Part shown: positions 11,051-24,379 of the stretch, one piece after another
Position numbering within the stretch: position 1 is the first letter of the stretch
Layout: every line of letters begins with the position of its first letter
Assembly: GCA_039566865.1 (NCBI GenBank)
Contig: CM076944.1
Coordinates: 23,491,001-23,555,000 of the forward strand
DNA from: Aurelia coerulea
Taxonomy: Eukaryota; Cnidaria; Scyphozoa; Semaeostomeae; Ulmaridae
Reading direction: 5' to 3'
Length of the DNA stretch: 64,000 bases
Notes under the pieces: model-generated
The model's database searches: none
Told to the model about the DNA's origin: nothing
Seen by the model: the letters and a program-made list of their open reading frames with translations, nothing else
Made by a program: the position numbers and the translations under genes

Positions 11051-11170
11051 GCCTACGACCATACCACCATGAATACACCGGTTCTCGTCCGATCACCGAA
11101 GTTAAGCATGGTAGGGCCGGGTCAGTACCTGGATGGGTGACCGCCTGGGAACACCTGGTGTTGTAGGCCT
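11051..11170 (+). rRNA. 5S rRNA gene, copy 15
   Basis: G at 82 with C106T (acacctggtg), shared only with copy 23. Next start 572 bp, type A with ctctttctgc. Confidence 0.95.
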
Positions 11171-11622
11171 TCATTTTGCCAAAAATTGCTCTTTCTGCTT
11201 TTTGCAGTAGACTGCATTGCAGACTGCTTTCATACTCAACTTTCATTCGGCGGAAGAGGAAGACTCGAGCCAGAGAGCTTTCCTCAATTTCTTGCCCATT
11301 TATATGAGTGAAGAAGAAGATAAAAGTTGAAAAATTGAAACCACCAACAAGCATGAAGTCAAGAAAGAATGAATTGTTCCAGCCGACACAGAAAGAGGGC
11401 AAGTTGATCAGTTTTCGGTCCAAAGACACTCGACACTTATCAAGTAGAATTCGAACATCAAGAAAAGAACTTCTGAGCCATAAACTGACGGTGACTTTGC
11501 ATTTGATGGAGACCAGTCGCTGAAAAACGGCTTGGAAGTTTATTGTGGCGATGCGTAAAATAACAACGGCTTCAAAGTTTGTTGGTGCCATGAATAAGTA
11601 GAGATCTTTTTCTTCCACTGTT

Positions 11623-11742
11623 GCCTACGACCATACCACCATGAATACACCGGTTCTCGTCCGATCACCGAAGTTAAGCATGGTAGGGCCGGGTCAGTAC
11701 CTGGATGGGTGACCGCCTGGGAACACCCGGTGTTGTAGGCCT
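11623..11742 (+). rRNA. 5S rRNA gene, copy 16
   Basis: G at 82 yet followed by type B (576 bp). Confidence 0.96.
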
Positions 11743-12198
11743 TCATTTTGCCAAAAATTGCTGTTTTGCTTTTTGCAGTAGATTGCATTGCAGACTGCTT
11801 TCATACTCAACTTTCATTCGGCGGAAGAGGAAGACTCGAGCCAGAGAGCTTTCCTCAATTTCTTGCCAATTTATATGAGTGAAGAAGAAGATAAAAGTTG
11901 AAACATTGAAACCACCAACAAGCATGAAGTCAAGAAAGAATGAATTGTTCCAGCGCAGCCGACACAGAAAGAGAGCAAGTTGATCAGTTATCGGTCCAAA
12001 AACACTCAACACTTATCAAGTAGAATTCGAACATCAAGAAAAGAACTTCTGAGCCATAAACTGACGGTGACTTTGCATTTGATGGAGACCAGTCGCTGAA
12101 AAACGGCTTGGAAGTTTATTGTGGCGATGCGTAAAATAACAACGGCTTCAAAGTTTGTTGGTGCCATGAATGAGTAGAGATCTTTTTCTTCCACTGTT

Positions 12199-12318
12199 GC
12201 CTACGACCATACCACCATGAATACACCGGTTCTCGTCCGATCACCGAAGTTAAGCATGGTAGGGCCGGGTCAGTACCTGCATGGGTGACCGCCTGGGAAC
12301 ACCCGGTGTTGTAGGCCT
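12199..12318 (+). rRNA. 5S rRNA gene, copy 17
   Basis: C at 82. Next start 576 bp, type B. Confidence 0.95.
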
Positions 12319-12774
12319 TCATTTTGCCAAAAATTGCTGTTTTGCTTTTTGCAGTAGATTGAATTGCAGACTGCTTTCATACTCAACTTTCATTCGGCGG
12401 AAGAGGAAGACTCGAGCCAGAGAGCTTTCCTCAATTTCTTGCCAATTTATATGAGTGAAGAAGAAGATAAAAGTTGAAACATTGAAACCACCAACAAGCA
12501 TGAAGTCAAGAAAGAATGAATTGTTCCAGCGCAGCCGACACAGAAAGAGAGCAAGTTGATCAGTTATCGGTCCAAAAACACTCAACACTTATCAAGTAGA
12601 ATTCGAACATCAAGAAAAGAACTTCTGAGCCATAAACTGACGGTGACTTTGCATTTGATGGAGACCAGTCGCTGAAAAACGGCTTGGAAGTTTATTGTGG
12701 CGATGCGTAAAATAACAACGGCTTCAAAGTTTGTTGGTGCCATGAATAAGTAGAGATCTTTTTCTTCCACTGTT

Positions 12775-12894
12775 GCCTACGACCATACCACCATGAATAC
12801 ACCGGTTCTCGTCCGATCACCGAAGTTAAGCATGGTAGGGCCGGGTCAGTACCTGCATGGGTGACCGCCTGGGAACACCCGGTGTTGTAGGCCT
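12775..12894 (+). rRNA. 5S rRNA gene, copy 18
   Basis: C at 82. Next start 576 bp, type B with catcaacaagc and ttctagcgc, as after copy 7. Confidence 0.95.
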
Positions 12895-13350
12895 TCATTT
12901 TGCCAAAAATAGCTGTTTTGCTTTTTGCAGTAGATTGAATTGCAGACTGCTTTCATACTCAACTTTCATTCGCCGGAAGAGGAAGACTCGAGCAAGAGAG
13001 CTTTCCTCAATTTCTTGCCAATTTATATGAGTGAAGAAGAAGATAAAAGTTGAAACATTGAAACCATCAACAAGCATGAAGTCAAGAAAGAATGAATTGT
13101 TCTAGCGCAGCCGACACAGAAAGAGAGCAAGTTGATCAGTTATCGGTCCAAAGACACTCAACACTTATCAAGTAGAATTCGAACATCAAGAAAAGAACTT
13201 CTGAGCCATAAACTGACGGTGACTTTGCATTTGATGGAGACCAGTCGCTGAAAAACGGCTTGGAAGTTTATTGTGGCGATGAGTAAAATAACTACGGCTT
13301 CAAAGTTTGTTGGTGCCATGAATAAGTAGAGATCTTTTTCTTCCACTGTT

Positions 13351-13470
13351 GCCTACGACCATACCACCATGAATACACCGGTTCTCGTCCGATCACCGAA
13401 GTTAAGCATGGTAGGGCCGGGTCAGTACCTGCATGGGTGACCGCCTGGGAACACCCGGTGTTGTAGGCCT
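13351..13470 (+). rRNA. 5S rRNA gene, copy 19
   Basis: C at 82 with type A spacer (572 bp). Confidence 0.95.
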
Positions 13471-13922
13471 TCATTTTGCCAAAAATTGCTGTTTTTGCTT
13501 TTTGCAGTAGATTGCATTGCAGACTGCTTTCATACTCAACTTTCATTCGGCGGAAGAGGAAGACTCGAGCCAGAGAGCTTTCTTCAATTTCTTGCCCATT
13601 TATATGAGTGAAGAAGAAGATAAAAGTTGAAAAATTGAAACCACCAACAAGCATGAAGTCAAGAAAGAATGAATTGTTCCAGCCGACACAGAAAGAGGGC
13701 AAGTTGATCAGTTTTCGGTCCAAAGACACTCAACACTTATCAAGTAGAATTCGAACATCAAGAAAAGAACTTCTGAGCCATGAACTGACGGTGACTTTGC
13801 ATTTGATGGAGACCAGTCGCTGAAAAACGGCTTGGAAGTTTATTGTGGCGATGCGTAAAATAACAACGGCTTCAAAGTTTGTTGGTGCCATGAATAAGTA
13901 GAGATCTTTTTCTTCCACTGTT

Positions 13923-14042
13923 GCCTACGACCATACCACCATGAATACACCGGTTCTCGTCCGATCACCGAAGTTAAGCATGGTAGGGCCGGGTCAGTAC
14001 CTGCATGGGTGACCGCCTGGGAACACCCGGTGTTGTAGGCCT
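13923..14042 (+). rRNA. 5S rRNA gene, copy 20
   Basis: C at 82 with type A spacer (572 bp). Confidence 0.95.
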
Positions 14043-14494
14043 TCATTTTGCCAAAAATTGCTGTTTTTGCTTTTTGCAGTAGATTGCATTGCAGACTGCT
14101 TTCATACTCAACTTTCATTCGGCGGAAGAGGAAGACTCGAGCCAGAGAGCTTTCTTCAATTTCTTGCCCATTTATATGAGTGAAGAAGAAGATAAAAGTT
14201 GAAAAATTGAAACCACCAACAAGCATGAAGTCAAAAAAGAATGAATTGTTCCAGCCGACACAGAAAGAGGGCAAGTTGATCAGTTTTCGGTCCAAAGACA
14301 CTCAACACTTATCAAGTAGAATTCGAACATCAAGAAAAGAACTTCTGAGCCATAAACTGACGGTGACTTTGCATTTGATGGAGACCAGTCGCTGAAAAAC
14401 GGCTTGGAAGTTTATTGTGGCGATGCGTAAAATAACAACGGCTTCAAAGTTTGTTGGTGCCATGAATAAGTAGAGATCTTTTTCTTCCACTGTT

Positions 14495-14614
14495 GCCTAC
14501 GACCATACCACCATGAATACACCGGTTCTCGTCCGATCACCGAAGTTAAGCATGGTAGGGCCGGGTCAGTACCTGCATGGGTGACCGCCTGGGAACACCC
14601 GGTGTTGTAGGCCT
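14495..14614 (+). rRNA. 5S rRNA gene, copy 21
   Basis: C at 82 with type A spacer (572 bp, gctctttttgc). Confidence 0.95.
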
Positions 14615-15066
14615 TCATTTTGCCAAAAATTGCTCTTTTTGCTTTTTGCAGTAGATTGCATTGCAGACTGCTTTCATACTCAACTTTCATTCGGCGGAAG
14701 AGGAAGACTCGAGCCAGAGAGCTTTCTTCAATTTCTTGCCCATTTATATGAGTGAAGAAGAAGATAAAAGTTGAAAAATTGAAACCACCAACAAGCATGA
14801 AGTCAAAAAAGAATGAATTGTTCCAGCCGACACAGAAAGAGGGCAAGTTGATCAGTTTTCGGTCCAAAGACACTCAACACTTATCAAGTAGAATTCGAAC
14901 ATCAAGAAAAGAACTTCTGAGCCATAAACTGACGGTGACTTTGCATTTGATGGAGACCAGTCGCTGAAAAACGGCTTGGAAGTTTATTGTGGCGATGCGT
15001 AAAATAACAACGGCTTCAAAGTTTGTTGGTGCCATGAATAAGTAGAGATCTTTTTCTTCCACTGTT

Positions 15067-15186
15067 GCCTACGACCATACCACCATGAATACACCGGTTC
15101 TCGTCCGATCACCGAAGTTAAGCATGGTAGGGCCGGGTCAGTACCTGCATGGGTGACCGCCTGGGAACACCCGGTGTTGTAGGCCT
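15067..15186 (+). rRNA. 5S rRNA gene, copy 22
   Basis: C at 82. Next start 576 bp, type B. Confidence 0.95.
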
Positions 15187-15642
15187 TCATTTTGCCAAAA
15201 ATTGCTGTTTTGCTTTTTGCAGTAGATTGCATTGCAGACTGCTTTCATACTCAACTTTCATTCGGCGGAAGAGGAAGACTCGAGCCAGAGAGCTTTCCTC
15301 AATTTCTTGCCAATTTATATGAGTGAAGAAGAAGATAAAAGTTGAAACATTGAAACCACCAACAAGCATGAAGTCAAGAAAGAATGAATTGTTCCAGCGC
15401 AGCCGACACAGAAAGAGAGCAAGTTGATCAGTTATCGGTCCAAAAACACTCAACACTTATCAAGTAGAATTCGAACATCAAGAAAAGAACTTCTGAGCCA
15501 TAAACTGACGGTGACTTTGCATTTGATGGAGACCAGTCGCTAAAAAACGGCTTGGAAGTTTATTGTGGCGATGCGTAAAATAACTACGGCTTCAAAGTTT
15601 GTTGGTGCCATGAATAAGTAGAGATCTTTTTCTTCCACTGTT

Positions 15643-15762
15643 GCCTACGACCATACCACCATGAATACACCGGTTCTCGTCCGATCACCGAAGTTAAGCA
15701 TGGTAGGGCCGGGTCAGTACCTGGATGGGTGACCGCCTGGGAACACCTGGTGTTGTAGGCCT
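15643..15762 (+). rRNA. 5S rRNA gene, copy 23
   Basis: G at 82 and C106T, matching copy 15, with the same ctctttctgc spacer. Next start 573 bp. Confidence 0.95.
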
Positions 15763-16215
15763 TCATTTTGCCAAAAATTGCTCTTTCTGCTTTTTGCAGT
15801 AGACTGCATTGCAGACTGCTTTCATACTCAACTTTCATTCGGCGGAAGAGGAAGACTCGAGCCAGAGAGCTTTCCTCAATTTCTTGCCCATTTATATGAG
15901 TGAAGAAGAAGATAAAAGTTGAAAAATTGAAACCACCAACAAGCATGAAGTCAAGAAAGAATGAATTGTTCCAGCCGACACAGAAAGAGGGCAAGTTGAT
16001 CAGTTTTCGTTCCAAAGACACTCGACACTTATCAAGTAGAATTCGAACATCAAGAAAAGAACTTCTGAGCCATAAACTGACGGTGACTTTGCATTTGATG
16101 GAGACCAGTCGCTGAAAAAACGGCTTGGAAGTTTATTGTGGCGATGCGTAAAATAACAACGGCTTCAAAGTTTGTTGGTGCCATGAATAAGTAGAGATCT
16201 TTTTCTTCCACTGTT

Positions 16216-16335
16216 GCCTACGACCATACCACCATGAATACACCGGTTCTCGTCCGATCACCGAAGTTAAGCATGGTAGGGCCGGGTCAGTACCTGCATG
16301 GGTGACCGCCTGGGAACACCCGGTGTTGTAGGCCT
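16216..16335 (+). rRNA. 5S rRNA gene, copy 24
   Basis: C at 82. Next start 576 bp, type B. Confidence 0.95.
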
Positions 16336-16791
16336 TCATTTTGCCAAAAATTGCTGTTTTGCTTTTTGCAGTAGATTGCATTGCAGACTGCTTTCATACT
16401 CAACTTTCATTCGGCGGAAGAGGAAGACTCGAGCCAGAGAGCTTTCCTCAATTTCTTGCCAATTTATATGAGTGAAGAAGAAGATAAAAGTTGAAACATT
16501 GAAACCACCAACAAGCATGAAGTCAAGAAAGAATGAATTGTTCCAGCGCAGCCGACACAGAAAGAGAGCAAGTTGATCAGTTATCGGTCCAAAAACACTC
16601 AACACTTATCAAGTAGAATTCGAACATCAAGAAAAGAACTTCTGAGCCATAAACTGACGGTGACTTTGCATTTGATGGAGACCAGTCGCTGAAAAACGGC
16701 TTGGAAGTTTATTGTGGCGATGCGTAAAATAACAACGGCTTCAAAGTGTGTTGGTGCCATGAATAAGTAGAGATCTTTTTCTTCCACTGTT

Positions 16792-16911
16792 GCCTACGAC
16801 CATACCACCATGAATACACCGGTTCTCGTCCGATCACCGAAATTAAGCATGGTAGGGCCGGGTCAGTACCTGGATGGGTGACCGCCTGGGAACACCCGGT
16901 GTTGTAGGCCT
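16792..16911 (+). rRNA. 5S rRNA gene, copy 25
   Basis: G at 82 with G51A (gaaattaagc, box A), preceded by aaagtgtgttgg. Next start 572 bp, type A. Confidence 0.95.
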
Positions 16912-17363
16912 TTATTTTGCCAAAAATTGCTCTTTTTGCTTTTTGCAGTAGATTGCATTGCAGACTGCTTTCATACTCAACTTTCATTCGGCGGAAGAGG
17001 AAGACTCAAGCCAGAGAGCTTTCCTCAATTTCTTGCCCATTTATATGAGTGAAGAAGAAGATAAAAGTTGAAAAATTGAAACCACCAACAAGCATGAAGT
17101 CAAGAAAGAATGAATTGTTCCAGCCGACACAGAAAGGGGGCAAGTTGATCAGTTTTCGGTCCAAAGACACTCGACACTTATCAAGTAGAATTCGAACATC
17201 AAGAAAAGAACTTCTGAGCCATAAACTGACGGTGACTTTGCATTTGATGGAGACCAGTCGCTGAAAAACGGCTTGGAAGTTTATTGTGGCGATGCGTAAA
17301 ATAACAACGGCTTCAAAGTTTGTTGGTGCCATGAATAAGTAGAGATCTTTTTCTTCCACTGTT

Positions 17364-17483
17364 GCCTACGACCATACCACCATGAATACACCGGTTCTCG
17401 TCCGATCACCGAAGTTAAGCATGGTAGGGCCGGGTCAGTACCTGCATGGGTGACCGCCTGGGAACACCCGGTGTTGTAGGCCT
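17364..17483 (+). rRNA. 5S rRNA gene, copy 26
   Basis: C at 82. Next start 575 bp, type B with the rare markers cagtaatcgg and tttgacggag. Confidence 0.95.
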
Positions 17484-17938
17484 TCATTTTGCCAAAAATT
17501 GCTGTTTTGCTTTTGCAGTAGATTGAATTGCAGACTGCTTTCATACTCAACTTTCATTCGGCGGAAGAGGAAGACTCGAGCCAGAGAGCTTTCCTCAATT
17601 TCTTGCCAATTTATATGAGTGAAGAAGAAGATAAAAGTTGAAACATTGAAACCACCAACAAGCATGAAGTCAAGAAAGAATGAATTGTTCCAGCGCAGCC
17701 GACACAGAAAGAGAGCAAGTTGATCAGTAATCGGTCCAAAAACACTCAACACTTATCAAGTAGAATTCGAACATCAAGAAAAGAACTTCTGAGCCATAAA
17801 CTGACGGTGACTTTGCATTTGACGGAGACCAGTCGCTGAAAAACGGCTTGGAAGTTTATTGTGGCGATGCGTAAAATAACAACGGCTTCAAAGTTTGTTG
17901 GTGCCATGAATAAGTAGAGATCTTTTTCTTCCACTGTT

Positions 17939-18058
17939 GCCTACGACCATACCACCATGAATACACCGGTTCTCGTCCGATCACCGAAGTTAAGCATGGT
18001 AGGGCCGGGTCAGTACCTGGATGGGTGACCGCCTGGGAACACCCGGTGTTGTAGGCCT
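17939..18058 (+). rRNA. 5S rRNA gene, copy 27
   Basis: G at 82. Next start 573 bp, type A with ttcattatgcc, atataagtg, gaatcgttcc and gtaaatttaac. Confidence 0.96.
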
Positions 18059-18511
18059 TCATTATGCCAAAAATTGCTGTTTTTGCTTTTTGCAGTAGAT
18101 TGCATTGCAGACTGCTTTCATACTCAACTTTCATTCGGCGGAAGAGGAAGACTCGAGCCAGAGAGCTTTCCTCAATTTCTTGCCCATTTATATAAGTGAA
18201 GAAGAAGATAAAAGTTGAAAAATTGAAACCACCAACAAGCATGAAGTCAAGAAAGAATGAATCGTTCCAGCCGACACAGAAAGAGGGCAAGTTGATCAGT
18301 TTTCGGTCCAAAGACACTCGACACTTATCAAGTAGAATTCGAACATCAAGAAAAGAACTTCTGAGCCATAAACTGACGGTGACTTTGCATTTGATGGAGA
18401 CCAGTCGCTGAAAAACGGCTTGGAAGTTTATTGTGGCGATGCGTAAATTTAACAACGGCTTCAAAGTTTGTTGGTGCCATGAATAAGTAGAGATCTTTTT
18501 CTTCCACTGTT

Positions 18512-18631
18512 GCCTACGACCATACCACCATGAATACACCGGTTCTCGTCCGATCACCGAAGTTAAGCATGGTAGGGCCGGGTCAGTACCTGCATGGGTG
18601 ACCGCCTGGGAACACCCGGTGTTGTAGGCCT
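18512..18631 (+). rRNA. 5S rRNA gene, copy 28
   Basis: C at 82. Next start 577 bp, type B with gtaaatttaac. Confidence 0.95.
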
Positions 18632-19088
18632 TCATTTTGCCAAAAATTGCTGTTTTGCTTTTTGCAGTAGATTGAATTGCAGACTGCTTTCATACTCAAC
18701 TTTCATTCGCCGGAAGAGGAAGACTCGAGCCAGAGAGCTTTCCTCAATTTCTTGCCAATTTATATGAGTGAAGAAGAAGATAAAAGTTGAAACATTGAAA
18801 CCACCAACAAGCATGAAGTCAAGAAAGAATGAATTGTTCCAGCGCAGCCGACACAGAAAGAGAGCAAGTTGATCAGTTATCGGTCCAAAAACACTCGACA
18901 CTTATCAAGTAGAATTCGAACATCAAGAAAAGAACTTCTGAGCCATAAACTGACGGTGACTTTGCATTTGATGGAGACCAGTCGCTGAAAAACGGCTTGG
19001 AAGTTTATTGTGGCGATGCGTAAATTTAACAACGGCTTCAAAGTTTGTTGGTGCCATGAATAAGTAGAGATCTTTTTCTTCCACTGTT

Positions 19089-19208
19089 GCCTACGACCAT
19101 ACCACCATGAATACACCGGTTCTCGTCCGATCACCGAAGTTAAGCATGGTAGGGCCGGGTCAGTACCTGCATGGGTGACCGCCTGGGAACACCCGGTGTT
19201 GTAGGCCT
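19089..19208 (+). rRNA. 5S rRNA gene, copy 29
   Basis: C at 82. Next start 582 bp: type B with a 6-bp expansion (caacaacaacaagc). Confidence 0.95.
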
Positions 19209-19670
19209 TCATTTTGCCAAAAATTGCTGTTTTGCTTTTTGCAGTAGATTGAATTGCAGACTGCTTTCATACTCAACTTTCATTCGGCGGAAGAGGAAGA
19301 CTCGAGCCAGAGAGCTTTCCTCAATTTCTTGCCAATTTATATGAGTGAAGAAGAAGATAAAAGTTGAAACATTGAAACCACCAACAACAACAAGCATGAA
19401 GTCAAGAAAGAATGAATTGTTCCAGCGCAGCCGACACAGAAAGAGAGCAAGTTGATCAGTTATCGGTCCAAAAACACTAAACACTTATCAAGTAGAATTC
19501 GAACATCAAGAAAAGAACTTCTGAGCCATAAACTGACGGTGACTTTGCATTTGATGGAGACCAGTCGCTGAAAAACGGCTTGGAAGTTTATTGTGGCGAT
19601 GCGTAAAATAACAACGGCTTCAAAGTTTGTTGGTGCCATGAATAAGTAGAGATCTTTTTCTTCCACTGTT

Positions 19671-19790
19671 GCCTACGACCATACCACCATGAATACACCG
19701 GTTCTCGTCCGATCACCGAAGTTAAGCATGGTAGGGCCGGGTCAGTACCTGCATGGGTGACCGCCTGGGAACACCCGGTGTTGTAGGCCT
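19671..19790 (+). rRNA. 5S rRNA gene, copy 30
   Basis: C at 82. Next start 576 bp, type B with catcaacaagc and ttctagcgc. Confidence 0.95.
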
Positions 19791-20246
19791 TCATTTTGCC
19801 AAAAATTGCTGTTTTGCTTTTTGCAGTAGATTGAATTGCAGACTGCTTTCATACTCAACTTTCATTCGCCGGAAGAGGAAGACTCGAGCAAGAGAGCTTT
19901 CCTCAATTTCTTGCCAATTTATATGAGTGAAGAAGAAGATAAAAGTTGAAACATTGAAACCATCAACAAGCATGAAGTCAAGAAAGAATGAATTGTTCTA
20001 GCGCAGCCGACACAGAAAGAGAGCAAGTTGATCAGTTATCGGTCCAAAGACACTCAACACTTATCAAGTAGAATTCGAACATCAAGAAAAGAACTTCTGA
20101 GCCATAAACTGACGGTGACTTTGCATTTGATGGAGACCAGTCGCTGAAAAACGGCTTGGAAGTTTATTGTGGCGATGCGTAAAATAACAACGGCTTCAAA
20201 GTTTGTTGGTGCCATGAATAAGTAGAGATCTTTTTCTTCCACTGTT

Positions 20247-20366
20247 GCCTACGACCATACCACCATGAATACACCGGTTCTCGTCCGATCACCGAAGTTA
20301 AGCATGGTAGGGCCGGGTCAGTACCTGGATGGGTGACCGCCTGGGAACACCCGGTGTTGTAGGCCT
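20247..20366 (+). rRNA. 5S rRNA gene, copy 31
   Basis: G at 82. Next start 577 bp; mosaic spacer, A on the left and B on the right. Confidence 0.96.
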
Positions 20367-20823
20367 TCATTTTGCCAAAAATTGCTCTTTCTGCTTTTTG
20401 CAGTAGATTGCATTGCAGACTGCTTTCATACTCAACTTTCATTCGGCGGAAGAGGAAGACTCGAGCCAGAGAGCTTTCCTCAATTTCTTGCCCATTTATA
20501 TGAGTGAAGAAGAAGATAAAAGTTGAAACAATGAAACCATCAACAAGCATGAAGTCAAGAAAGAATGAATTGTTCTAGCGCAGCCGACACAGAAAGAGAT
20601 CAAGTTGATCAGTTATCGGTCCAAAAACACTCAACACTTATCAAGTAGAATTCGAACATCAAGAAAAGAACTTCTGAGCCATAAACTGACGGTGACTTTG
20701 CATTTGATGGAGACCAGTCGCTGAAAAACGGCTTGGAAGTTTATTGTGGCGATGAGTAAAATAACTACGGCTTCAAAGTTTGTTGGTGCCATGAATAAGT
20801 AGAGATCTTTTTCTTCCACTGTT

Positions 20824-20943
20824 GCCTACGACCATACCACCATGAATACACCGGTTCTCGTCCGATCACCGAAGTTAAGCATGGTAGGGCCGGGTCAGTA
20901 CCTGCATGGGTGACCGCCTGGGAACACCCGGTGTTGTAGGCCT
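20824..20943 (+). rRNA. 5S rRNA gene, copy 32
   Basis: C at 82 with type A spacer (572 bp). Confidence 0.95.
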
Positions 20944-21395
20944 TCATTTTGCCAAAAATTGCTGTTTTTGCTTTTTGCAGTAGATTGCATTGCAGACTGC
21001 TTTCATACTCAACTTTCATTCGGCGGAAGAGGAAGACTCGAGCCAGAGAGCTTTCTTCAATTTCTTGCCCATTTATATGAGTGAAGAAGAAGATAAAAGT
21101 TGAAAAATTGAAACCACCAACAAGCATGAAGTCAAGAAAGAATGAATTGTTCCAGCCGACACAGAAAGAGGGCAAGTTGATCAGTTTTCGGTCCAAAGAC
21201 ACTCAACACTTATCAAGTAGAATTCGAACATCAAGAAAAGAACTTCTGAGCCATGAACTGACGGTGACTTTGCATTTGATGGAGACCAGTCGCTGAAAAA
21301 CGGCTTGGAAGTTTATTGTGGCGATGCGTAAAATAACAACGGCTTCAAAGTTTGTTGGTGCCATGAATAAGTAGAGAGCTTTTTCTTCCACTGTT

Positions 21396-21515
21396 GCCTA
21401 CGACCATACCACCATGAATACACCGGTTCTCGTCCGATCACCGAAGTTAAGCATGGTAGGGCCGGGTCAGTACCTGCATGGGTGACCGCCTGGGAACACC
21501 CGGTGTTGTAGGCCT
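21396..21515 (+). rRNA. 5S rRNA gene, copy 33
   Basis: C at 82; leader has gagagc instead of gagatc. Type A, 572 bp. Confidence 0.95.
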
Positions 21516-21967
21516 TCATTTTGCCAAAAATTGCTGTTTTTGCTTTTTGCAGTAGATTGCATTGCAGACTGCTTTCATACTCAACTTTCATTCGGCGGAA
21601 GAGGAAGACTCGAGCCAGAGAGCTTTCTTCAATTTCTTGCCCATTTATATGAGTGAAGAAGAAGATAAAAGTTGAAAAATTGAAACCACCAACAAGCATG
21701 AAGTCAAAAAAGAATGAATTGTTCCAGCCGACACAGAAAGAGGGCAAGTTGATCAGTTTTCGGTCCAAAGACACTCAACACTTATCAAGTAGAATTCGAA
21801 CATCAAGAAAAGAACTTCTGAGCCATAAACTGACGGTGACTTTGCATTTGATGGAGACCAGTCGCTGAAAAACGGCTTGGAAGTTTATTGTGGCGATGCG
21901 TAAAATAACAACGGCTTCAAAGTTTGTTGGTGCCATGAATAAGTAGAGATCTTTTTCTTCCACTGTT

Positions 21968-22087
21968 GCCTACGACCATACCACCATGAATACACCGGTT
22001 CTCGTCCGATCACCGAAGTTAAGCATGGTAGGGCCGGGTCAGTACCTGCATGGGTGACCGCCTGGGAACACCCGGTGTTGTAGGCCT
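21968..22087 (+). rRNA. 5S rRNA gene, copy 34
   Basis: C at 82; the base after the gene is A (gcctacatttt). Type A, 572 bp. Confidence 0.95.
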
Positions 22088-22539
22088 ACATTTTGCCAAA
22101 AATTGCTCTTTTTGCTTTTTGCAGTAGATTGCATTGCAGACTGCTTTCATACTCAACTTTCATTCGGCGGAAGAGGAAGACTCGAGCCAGAGAGCTTTCT
22201 TCAATTTCTTGCCCATTTATATGAGTGAAGAAGAAGATAAAAGTTGAAAAATTGAAACCACCAACAAGCATGAAGTCAAGAAAGAATGAATTGTTCCAGC
22301 CGACACAGAAAGAGGGCAAGTTGATCAGTTTTCGGTCCAAAGACACTCAACACTTATCAAGTAGAATTCGAACATCAAGAAAAGAACTTCTGAGCCATGA
22401 ACTGACGGTGACTTTGCATTTGATGGAGACCAGTCGCTGAAAAACGGCTTGGAAGTTTATTGTGGCGATGCGTAAAATAACAACGGCTTCAAAGTTTGTT
22501 GGTGCCATGAATAAGTAGAGAGCTTTTTCTTCCACTGTT

Positions 22540-22659
22540 GCCTACGACCATACCACCATGAATACACCGGTTCTCGTCCGATCACCGAAGTTAAGCATGG
22601 TAGGGCCGGGTCAGTACCTGCATGGGTGACCGCCTGGGAACACCCGGTGTTGTAGGCCT
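22540..22659 (+). rRNA. 5S rRNA gene, copy 35
   Basis: C at 82 and gagagc leader, repeating copy 33 at 1144 bp. Type A, 572 bp. Confidence 0.95.
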
Positions 22660-23111
22660 TCATTTTGCCAAAAATTGCTGTTTTTGCTTTTTGCAGTAGA
22701 TTGCATTGCAGACTGCTTTCATACTCAACTTTCATTCGGCGGAAGAGGAAGACTCGAGCCAGAGAGCTTTCTTCAATTTCTTGCCCATTTATATGAGTGA
22801 AGAAGAAGATAAAAGTTGAAAAATTGAAACCACCAACAAGCATGAAGTCAAAAAAGAATGAATTGTTCCAGCCGACACAGAAAGAGGGCAAGTTGATCAG
22901 TTTTCGGTCCAAAGACACTCAACACTTATCAAGTAGAATTCGAACATCAAGAAAAGAACTTCTGAGCCATAAACTGACGGTGACTTTGCATTTGATGGAG
23001 ACCAGTCGCTGAAAAACGGCTTGGAAGTTTATTGTGGCGATGCGTAAAATAACAACGGCTTCAAAGTTTGTTGGTGCCATGAATAAGTAGAGATCTTTTT
23101 CTTCCACTGTT

Positions 23112-23231
23112 GCCTACGACCATACCACCATGAATACACCGGTTCTCGTCCGATCACCGAAGTTAAGCATGGTAGGGCCGGGTCAGTACCTGCATGGGTG
23201 ACCGCCTGGGAACACCCGGTGTTGTAGGCCT
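23112..23231 (+). rRNA. 5S rRNA gene, copy 36
   Basis: C at 82 and A after the gene, repeating copy 34 at 1144 bp. Type A, 572 bp. Confidence 0.95.
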
Positions 23232-23683
23232 ACATTTTGCCAAAAATTGCTCTTTTTGCTTTTTGCAGTAGATTGCATTGCAGACTGCTTTCATACTCAA
23301 CTTTCATTCGGCGGAAGAGGAAGACTCGAGCCAGAGAGCTTTCTTCAATTTCTTGCCCATTTATATGAGTGAAGAAGAAGATAAAAGTTGAAAAATTGAA
23401 ACCACCAACAAGCATGAAGTCAAAAAAGAATGAATTGTTCCAGCCGACACAGAAAGAGGGCAAGTTGATCAGTTTTCGGTCCAAAGACACTCAACACTTA
23501 TCAAGTAGAATTCGAACATCAAGAAAAGAACTTTTGAGCCATAAACTGACGGTGACTTTGCATTTGATGGAGACCAGTCGCTGAAAAACGGCTTGGAAGT
23601 TTATTGTGGCGATGCGTAAAATAACAACGGCTTCAAAGTTTGTTGGTGCCATGAATAAGTAGAGATCTTTTTCTTCCACTGTT

Positions 23684-23803
23684 GCCTACGACCATACCAC
23701 CATGAATACACCGGTTCTCGTCCGATCACCGAAGTTAAGCATGGTAGGGCCGGGTCAGTACCTGCATGGGTGACCGCCTGGGAACACCCGGTGTTGTAGG
23801 CCT
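23684..23803 (+). rRNA. 5S rRNA gene, copy 37
   Basis: C at 82. Next start 576 bp, type B. Confidence 0.95.
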
Positions 23804-24259
23804 TCATTTTGCCAAAAATAGCTGTTTTGCTTTTTGCAGTAGATTGCATTGCAGACTGCTTTCATACTCAACTTTCATTCGGCGGAAGAGGAAGACTCGA
23901 GCCAGAGAGCTTTCCTCAATTTCTTGCCAATTTATATGAGTGAAGAAGAAGATAAAAGTTGAAACATTGAAACCACCAACAAGCATGAAGTCAAGAAAGA
24001 ATGAATTGTTCCAGCGCAGCCGACACAGAAAGAGAGCAAGTTGATCAGTTATCGGTCCAAAAACACTCAACACTTATCAAGTAGAATTCGAACATCAAGA
24101 AAAGAACTTCTGAGCCATAAACTGACGGTGACTTTGGATTTGATGGAGACCAGTCGCTAAAAAACGGCTTGGAAGTTTATTGTGGCGATGCGTAAAATAA
24201 CAACGGCTTCAAAGTTTGTTGGTGCCATGAATAAGTAGAGATCTTTTTCTTCCACTGTT

Positions 24260-24379
24260 GCCTACGACCATACCACCATGAATACACCGGTTCTCGTCCG
24301 ATCACCGAAGTTAAGCATGGTAGGGCCGGGTCAGTACCTGGATGGGTGACCGCCTGGGAACACCCGGTGTTGTAGGCCT
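24260..24379 (+). rRNA. 5S rRNA gene, copy 38
   Basis: G at 82. Next start 575 bp, type A with an extra triplet (gaggaggaaactcg). Confidence 0.96.
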
